NCBI RefSeq assembly: GCF_004382825.2
Contig: NZ_SDQO02000002.1
Location: forward strand, 620,001-684,000
Source of the DNA: Corynebacterium silvaticum
Lineage (GTDB): Bacteria > Actinomycetota > Actinomycetes > Mycobacteriales > Mycobacteriaceae
Reading direction: 5' to 3'
DNA: 64,000 bases
Within the stretch, counting starts at the first letter, position 1. The number at the start of each line of letters is the position of its first letter. Positions 59,569 through 64,000 of the stretch are shown piece after piece. The position numbers and the translations under genes were made by a program. The notes beneath the pieces are model-generated. The model worked only from the letters and a program-made list of their open reading frames with translations. It did no database searches and was not told where the DNA came from.

Positions 59569-60776
59569 GACTGCTTGTGCCTCTTCCGGCCCAGGAACCA
59601 GGTCAGCGTTCCCAACACTAGTAGGCCCACGATCGCACCTCCGATCACGAGGGCCGGGGCGTGGTTTCGGTCGCGGCTGGGTGCGTCGCCCTCGGCAGGG
59701 GTCGGCGGAGTGGGCAGTTCTGATGGGGAAGGTTGGGAAAGAATCGACGTTTCTTTCAGATTCCCCACCTTTTCGCCTCGCGGAACAGCATAGGCGGCGT
59801 CGATAAGCTTTTGCGCCTGCTGCCACGGGCGGCCTTGTTCCACGGTGGTATCTAAGATCACTGCGGCGAGGCGGCGGCCGTCGATGTCTTTTGCACCGAC
59901 AAAGGTGTGGTGGGCGTCGTCGGTGTAACCGGTTTTCCCGCCGATGCCGTGTTCGTCGTTGAGGAAGAGTCCGTTGTCGTTCCATACCTGGAACGTGGGA
60001 GTGGCGGCGTTGCCGGGGAGCTCTATGTGTTCTGTGGCCACCATTTTTGCAAATGTTGGGTTCTTCCAGGCATGGCTGTAGATGAGCGCTAAGTCGTGCG
60101 CGGAGGTGGACATGCCGGGGGCGTCGAGACCGGAATAGCTGGCGGCATAGGTGTCCACGGTTCCCAAGGACTGTGCGAGGGCGTTGACCTTTTCCAGGGT
60201 TTTGTCATCGCCGCCGAGCCGCTGCGCGAGGGCGTGCGCGGCGTCGTTTCCGCTGTTAAGGAGCAAACCGTAGAGGAGTTGCTCGTTGGTGTATTCCACA
60301 CCGTCTACGTATCCCACCGCAGAGCCTTCCTGGTTGGCGTCCTCGGCGGTGATTTTTACTTTTGCTTTCAGGTTGAGTTCATCGAGCGCAACAAGTGCGA
60401 GTAGTGCTTTGATAACGGACGCTGGTCGGTATCGTCCGTGCGGGTCTTTTGTGGCGATGACGTCGCCACTGTCTAAGTCAAAAACCATCCACGCAGAGGC
60501 GGTGTTGGCGGGTTCGTTGAACCCCTTGACTTTGGTCACGCCACAGCCACCTTGGTATTCGTTGATAACCGTAGGTAGGGGAGTGGGAGAAACCTGACCC
60601 GGTTTTAACTGTTCAGAAGTGGTTTCTGCAGGCGGTGGAGTAAGTGCGTACTCGCAGTTGTTGGTGTTAGGTGCCGATGATCGCGGGGTAGGGTCGGCTA
60701 GCGCCGCGGGGGTAAAAACAAACGCTAAGGTAAAAGATGATGCAGTTAACGCTGCGATCGTTGATGACACTTTCAT
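59565..60776 (-). CDS. D-alanyl-D-alanine carboxypeptidase (PBP5/DacA type)
   Basis: A 403-residue peptidase of the S11 family that trims the terminal D-Ala of peptidoglycan stem peptides outside the membrane. The signal peptide covers about 1-27. The three penicilloyl-serine motifs are SVIK (S120, K123 in RPASVIKALLAL), SGN (175-177 in LLNSGNDAAHAL) and KTG (in GIGGKTGYTDDAHH). A Pro-rich linker and a C-terminal membrane helix (LVIGGAIVGLLVLGTLTWFL) with a basic tail anchor it. A one-mismatch R1 copy (59741-59753) encodes KETSILS in the linker, and an exact R2 copy lies at 59796-59808. Confidence 0.93.
   Translation of the reverse strand: MKVSSTIAALTASSFTLAFVFTPAALADPTPRSSAPNTNNCEYALTPPPAETTSEQLKPGQVSPTPLPTVINEYQGGCGVTKVKGFNEPANTASAWMVFDLDSGDVIATKDPHGRYRPASVIKALLALVALDELNLKAKVKITAEDANQEGSAVGYVDGVEYTNEQLLYGLLLNSGNDAAHALAQRLGGDDKTLEKVNALAQSLGTVDTYAASYSGLDAPGMSTSAHDLALIYSHAWKNPTFAKMVATEHIELPGNAATPTFQVWNDNGLFLNDEHGIGGKTGYTDDAHHTFVGAKDIDGRRLAAVILDTTVEQGRPWQQAQKLIDAAYAVPRGEKVGNLKETSILSQPSPSELPTPPTPAEGDAPSRDRNHAPALVIGGAIVGLLVLGTLTWFLGRKRHKQS
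59796..59808 (-). repeat. Dispersed 13-mer R2, exact, inside the carboxypeptidase gene
   Basis: GGCGTCGATAAGC on the plus strand; it encodes the KLIDAAY region. Confidence 0.65.
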
Positions 60777-60811
60777 ATCAATGATCGTGCCTGTGCCTTA
60801 ATGTTATATGC

Positions 60812-61735
60812 ATGTACGACACCCCAGATTTTCGAACAGAGTTTAAGATCCTAAAACCGGAGTTGCTTCACGCAATGCCAAAGGTCATTCTTGGCGACGC
60901 CGGTGACGCAGCTTACCTCATCGCCCGGATTCGGGAACTGGGCGATGACACCGTTGCTTATTACGAATGCACAGTGCCTCTCGACGCCGCTGCCGCCGCC
61001 ATCGCAGCCGTGGAGGCCGCACCCTTCCCCGTGGGCATAGTGCTCGACCTTGGCGATCAACCAGCCCCGCTCGACGACCTCACACACCCGGCAGTTCTGG
61101 CCTGCGTGACCTCCGACGACCATACCGCGCGTGTCCTGCGAGAAAATTTAATCGCCTATGACTTCACCGGCCCGCTTGAGCAACAAATACATGCCGGCGC
61201 CACCCGCATCACCCACGGGATAGAGCTTTTCGACGACTTCTGCGTCACCGACGGCGACCTCAAACCCGGACACCTTTCCGCATGGGTTCTGGATCAGCGC
61301 ATCCCCGTGCTGACCAACCCCTTCGAAGACCTCGAATCCGGAGACCTCGACGACCTCTCAGATCATCCGCTGCCCCTCATGCACAAGCTAGGCTTCCACG
61401 CCGCCCCAGCGCTGCTGAGTAGTGATCGCATGCTCGAACTTGTCGAGCACTTTGACTACTCGATCGAAGACCTCTACGCACTAACCATGACGGCGGTCGC
61501 CGTCTCCTACTTGCCAGAGCCCGCCCGGGTCAAACTCATCGAATCAACCATTAGCCCTTTCTTCGCCATGCTGAGCGACGATGACAACGGCGGAGCAGAA
61601 GATCTTGCGGAAGATATTGAGGATAGTGAAGATCTTGAGAAGAATCGGAAAGAATCGTCGATTCTTTCCGAACCGCCACTAGAACTCATTGCGGAGATGG
61701 GCATCGATCTCAAAGATCTCGGGCTCAAGGAATAG
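60812..61735 (+). CDS. Adenosine-deaminase-like protein lacking the catalytic motifs
   Basis: The 307-residue cytoplasmic protein resembles the second half of adenosine deaminases: TRITHGIELF at 131-140 (ADA RxGHG), RIPVLTNPF at 163-171 (ADA IPLExCPxSN), DHPLPLMHKLGFHAAPALLSSDRM at 184-207 (ADA HPxxxLxxxGxxVxxxTDDP) and a helical end with SIEDLYALTMTAVAVSYLP. The metal-binding HxHxDG near the N-terminus is absent; the corresponding area reads ELLHAMPKVILGDAG. The HGE catalytic glutamate is also not visible. It may be a non-enzymatic nucleoside-binding protein. An exact R1 palindrome (61652-61664) encodes RKESSILSE in the acidic tail. It is divergent from the carboxypeptidase gene. Confidence 0.7.
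   Translation: MYDTPDFRTEFKILKPELLHAMPKVILGDAGDAAYLIARIRELGDDTVAYYECTVPLDAAAAAIAAVEAAPFPVGIVLDLGDQPAPLDDLTHPAVLACVTSDDHTARVLRENLIAYDFTGPLEQQIHAGATRITHGIELFDDFCVTDGDLKPGHLSAWVLDQRIPVLTNPFEDLESGDLDDLSDHPLPLMHKLGFHAAPALLSSDRMLELVEHFDYSIEDLYALTMTAVAVSYLPEPARVKLIESTISPFFAMLSDDDNGGAEDLAEDIEDSEDLEKNRKESSILSEPPLELIAEMGIDLKDLGLKE
61652..61664 (+). repeat. Dispersed palindrome R1, exact, in the ADA-like gene tail
   Basis: GAATCGTCGATTC with full GGAAA/TTTCC arms; a second R1 copy lies only 112 bp further, between genes. Confidence 0.95.
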
Positions 61736-61748
61736 CTCCCAGAGAAAA

Positions 61749-61771
61749 AGCCCTACGCGTAGCGTAGGGCT
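61749..61771. terminator. Hairpin between ADA-like gene and 411-residue protein gene
   Basis: AGCCCTACG (61749-61757) pairs perfectly with CGTAGGGCT (61763-61771). An R1 palindrome follows, giving two hairpins in series. Confidence 0.8.
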
Positions 61772-61776
61772 GGAAA

Positions 61777-61789
61777 GAATCGACGATTC
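61777..61789 (+). repeat. Dispersed palindrome R1, exact, intergenic beside a terminator
   Basis: Core GAATCGACGATTC with full GGAAA/TTTCC arms, five bases after the terminator stem and about 10 bases from the convergent gene end. Confidence 0.95.
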
Positions 61790-61800
61790 TTTCCGATTCT

Positions 61801-63036
61801 TTAGAACTTACTAAAACGCTTGGTCAGCATTGTTTCGAGTTCTTTCCATCCTTCTGCGTGATCGTCGAAAGGCGGGGTCGGGGTGTAGCCCGAGATTTCG
61901 CTGGATCCGAGCATGTAGGAGATGTAGTCCTGCATGTGGGGGTTAGCCAGGAAGTAGGAGTTGAGGGAGTCGTCTGCGGCCCAGTCGGCGGCGTCGGCAA
62001 GCAATTCGTAGGCGCGGGCCATCTGTGCGGTGTCTACTGCCTCGACGCTGGAGTTGATGTCGCGGGCCAGGCCGTTGAAGGAGTAGACGTTATCGGAGTG
62101 CACGGTGACGTCGAGCTCTCCGGCGTTCAGCGGCACCATGAGGTCTTCCCAGGTGGAGACTTTGGCAAGGTCGTGATCGTCGTGTTCGACGAGCCAGCGC
62201 AAGAGCGCTTTGGACGAGGAGAAAGTGAAAATTTCGCCAAATTTTCCGAGGAAGACCGGCTGCGCCTCAACGTAGGTGCGCAGAGTGTAAAGGGTGCAGC
62301 CGTCGATGGAGACCTTGATGGGGTCGATGCCGGATGCTGCCCATGGGGTGGTGTCGTAGGGATCGACTTTTTCAGCGTCGGCTTTCTTCTGTTCTTCTGC
62401 TTTTTCGCGTGCGACGCGAGCGGCTTCTTCCGCGGCTGCGATGCGAGAAGCGGCATCGTCGATGGCAGCGGAATCAGCTGTGAGGTCTTTGACCGTGATC
62501 AGATTGTCTAGGCTATCGACGACAGCGTTCCAGTTGCTCAGGACCACGCGTCCGATGGCGCTCCATTCCCCAAGGCCGTTTTCGCCTGCGAAATGATCGA
62601 CGCCGCGCTCGGGGTTGCTCAGGATGGAGTGGGAGGAGAAGAAGACGAGGATATCGGTGGTGCCGGTGACGTCGCCAAGGCTGCGCGCAATCTTGAAGTT
62701 GCGGGCCACTGCGGAGACATTGTCATAGGAAGGGCGCTCGGCAAGCAACTGAGGCGTGCCGACGATGTCGAATTCTTGGCGTGCAGTGGGAACAACGCGG
62801 TTGGCGGCTCCTGCGTTAAAAGAATTCCATTTGGGGTGGTCGCTAAGGTCGTGCTTTGTGCCGGATTCGAGGAAAAGCAGGACTTCTTCGGGGGAAGTGA
62901 AGACGTAAAGATCGTCTCCCTTACCTAGGAATGCTTGCCATTCTGCGCCGTGTTCGCGCCACTCGGGCGCCCAGAGAGTGTAGAAGTCGCCCTCAGTCAG
63001 CGACAGTTTGACGGGAACGATTCCTTTATTAGCCAT
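61801..63036 (-). CDS. Two-domain hypothetical protein with internal duplication
   Basis: The 411-residue acidic cytoplasmic protein has two similar domains joined by a charged coiled-coil linker (about 195-225, AAEEAARVAREKAEEQKKADAE). In each repeat unit, a strand-rich block has the same plan: VKLSLTEGDFYTLWAP, then AFLGKGDDLYVFTSPEEVLLFLE in the first, and IKVSIDGCTLYTLRTY, then VFLGKFGEIFTFSSSKALLRWLVE in the second. I do not recognise a named family; such proteins seem to be corynebacterial. There is no signal peptide. A short intergenic space separates it from the NlpC/P60 gene upstream on the same strand. Confidence 0.75.
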   Translation of the reverse strand: MANKGIVPVKLSLTEGDFYTLWAPEWREHGAEWQAFLGKGDDLYVFTSPEEVLLFLESGTKHDLSDHPKWNSFNAGAANRVVPTARQEFDIVGTPQLLAERPSYDNVSAVARNFKIARSLGDVTGTTDILVFFSSHSILSNPERGVDHFAGENGLGEWSAIGRVVLSNWNAVVDSLDNLITVKDLTADSAAIDDAASRIAAAEEAARVAREKAEEQKKADAEKVDPYDTTPWAASGIDPIKVSIDGCTLYTLRTYVEAQPVFLGKFGEIFTFSSSKALLRWLVEHDDHDLAKVSTWEDLMVPLNAGELDVTVHSDNVYSFNGLARDINSSVEAVDTAQMARAYELLADAADWAADDSLNSYFLANPHMQDYISYMLGSSEISGYTPTPPFDDHAEGWKELETMLTKRFSKF

Positions 63037-63056
63037 GGCTACGTATCCTAGCGGGT

Positions 63057-63923
63057 TTAGCCCGTTGGTCGGAAGTAACCCTTAAAAGCCATTCCCATAT
63101 TCGTTGTGCGCAATGGATTGATTTGGACGGGATTCCCGGCCTCAATGATAGTTCCGTCCCCGGCGTACATGGCCACATGCCCATCCCAGACCACGAGGTC
63201 GCCGGGGAGAAGCTGATCGTGGGTGACCTGTGCACCCACTATTTGTTGCTCCGCGAGGCGGGGAAGCTCGATACCGGCTTGCCGCCAAGCCCACTGCGTG
63301 AGACCGGAGCAATCGAATCCGGCGATGGAAGTTCCACCCCATTGGTAGGGGGTTCCCAAAGCCCTTTTAGCTGCGGTGACTGCTAGCGCACCGGGCGTTT
63401 GATGCATGTTGGTGCTTCCGCTGGTAGAAGGCATGTCGGGTTTCTGTGAATCAGGATCGCCGGTAGCTAGCCCACCGTTGTCTGTCTCGATGCTGGCTAG
63501 CCGGTTCAATTCGGTGGTGACGTCGGAAAGCTTGATAGACGCCGTGTGCAGGCGCGCGTAGGCAAGCTGCACGTATGTGTCTGGCAGCGCCGTGATCTCT
63601 ACCAAGGCAGGCGCTGAGATGGCTGGAATCGGGCTAAAAACTCGGGGTAGGAGGATCGCCGATTTTTTAAGAAAATCGGCAGCCATATGGCCCAGTTCTG
63701 CACGGACTGCGTCGATTTCGGTGTGCGCCCGGGGAAGTAAGCGATGCGCGTGTTCTATGTCGGTGGCTAGTCTGCGGGCGTCGTCGACAAGCTTGGGGTG
63801 TGCGCCGAAAGCCGCGGCTAAGGGCAGAGCCGCGCGGAAGAGCGGTACGCAGGGCAGCGTGAGCAGTTGTGGCGGCGGCGCGAGAGCGCTCAGCATGGAG
63901 ACGACTGCTGCGAGGTTGATCAC
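63057..63923 (-). CDS. NlpC/P60-family cell-wall hydrolase
   Basis: A 288-residue peptidase. The C-terminal NlpC/P60 domain (about 178-288) has the catalytic Cys C205 in FDCSGLTQWAW, His H249 in WDGHVAMY and GTIIEAG for the third residue. These enzymes cut peptidoglycan stem peptides between D-Glu and diaminopimelate. The N-terminal 150 residues are helical and contain no classical signal peptide, although the first 25 residues are hydrophobic. The GTG start overlaps the stop of the preceding gene (GTGA), so the two are coupled. Confidence 0.88.
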   Translation of the reverse strand: MINLAAVVSMLSALAPPPQLLTLPCVPLFRAALPLAAAFGAHPKLVDDARRLATDIEHAHRLLPRAHTEIDAVRAELGHMAADFLKKSAILLPRVFSPIPAISAPALVEITALPDTYVQLAYARLHTASIKLSDVTTELNRLASIETDNGGLATGDPDSQKPDMPSTSGSTNMHQTPGALAVTAAKRALGTPYQWGGTSIAGFDCSGLTQWAWRQAGIELPRLAEQQIVGAQVTHDQLLPGDLVVWDGHVAMYAGDGTIIEAGNPVQINPLRTTNMGMAFKGYFRPTG

Positions 63924-64000
63924 AGTGCATCCAGCGAGGCTGCAAGGGAAGAGTCCGTGTTCTCCACAGCTTCGAGGTTGCGTAGCGCCGTGGCCGCGAG
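63920..64000 (-). CDS. C-terminal end of a gene coupled to the NlpC/P60 gene, partial
   Basis: On the minus strand the frame reads LAATALRNLEAVENTDSSLA then ASLDAL and stops with TGA at 63920-63922, which overlaps the GTG start of the NlpC/P60 gene. Only 26 residues are inside the window. The helical, Ala/Leu-rich ending could be part of a small helical protein, but no family can be named. Confidence 0.6.
   Translation of the reverse strand, partial: LAATALRNLEAVENTDSSLAASLDAL

Overview
The window is a contiguous 64 kb piece of a Corynebacterium chromosome, most likely the C. diphtheriae group (C. ulcerans, C. pseudotuberculosis or a close relative). The gene order glmM..alr-tsaE..tsaB-rimI-tsaD-groES-groEL1-whiB-sigD-rsdA-guaB-guaB3..guaA is the conserved Corynebacteriales arrangement. 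The htaA-hmuTUV heme locus with DtxR-type boxes, the mntABCD-mntR manganese operon and AGCT-centred McbR-type operators at methionine genes are typical of this group. Species assignment is inference.

Layout. 1-3.1 kb: 3' end of glmM, then a three-gene cluster of unknown function, the middle gene frameshifted. 3.1-13.2 kb: a hydrolase-fold protein lacking its nucleophile, alr, tsaE, a structured gene-free region, an AspT/SucE-type exporter, tsaB-rimI-tsaD (t6A synthesis) and groES-groEL1 behind a CIRCE operator. 13.2-22.8 kb: whiB-like regulator, sigD/anti-sigma pair, guaB, guaB3, an APC permease, guaA and a frameshifted small gene. 22.8-27.4 kb: PspC-domain protein beside a decayed two-component system, an AMIN-type lipoprotein and a sucraseferredoxin-like protein. 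27.5-31.3 kb: methionine importer metQ-metQ-metN-metI. 31.7-33.5 kb: two PH-domain membrane proteins. 33.5-37.6 kb: mntABCD-mntR. 37.6-42.3 kb: trmL, folD, DUF3017, an HNH protein, a broken metX and a membrane protein. 42.5-48.5 kb: htaA-hmuTUV-htaB. 48.5-64 kb: metY, monomeric icd, MFS efflux pump with MerR/TipAS regulator, exonuclease III, trypsin-like protease, trpS, YihY protein, D,D-carboxypeptidase, a degenerate adenosine-deaminase-like protein, a duplicated-domain protein and an NlpC/P60 hydrolase.

How genes work together. tsaE, tsaB and tsaD supply the t6A tRNA modification. guaB and guaA make GMP. metNIQ, metX and metY carry the same operator type and look like one sulfur regulon, but metX is broken. 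The hmu and mnt loci are metal-responsive uptake systems. Five loci (1609-2770, 22321-22769, 23918-24951, 24957-25636, 40638-41736) carry frameshifts or deletions, which points to reductive decay, although homopolymer sequencing errors could explain some.

The most unusual signal is not a gene. A 13-bp palindrome, GAATCG(A/T)CGATTC, often extended by GGAAA/TTTCC arms, occurs 17 times exactly and about 11 more times with one mismatch. It lies between genes, across stop codons and inside many unrelated coding regions in all frames. A second dispersed 13-mer, GCTTATCGACGCC, occurs nine times exactly. The two share the core ATCGACG. Their density and their replacement of (not insertion into) protein sequence suggest selected genome-wide DNA signals of unknown function.
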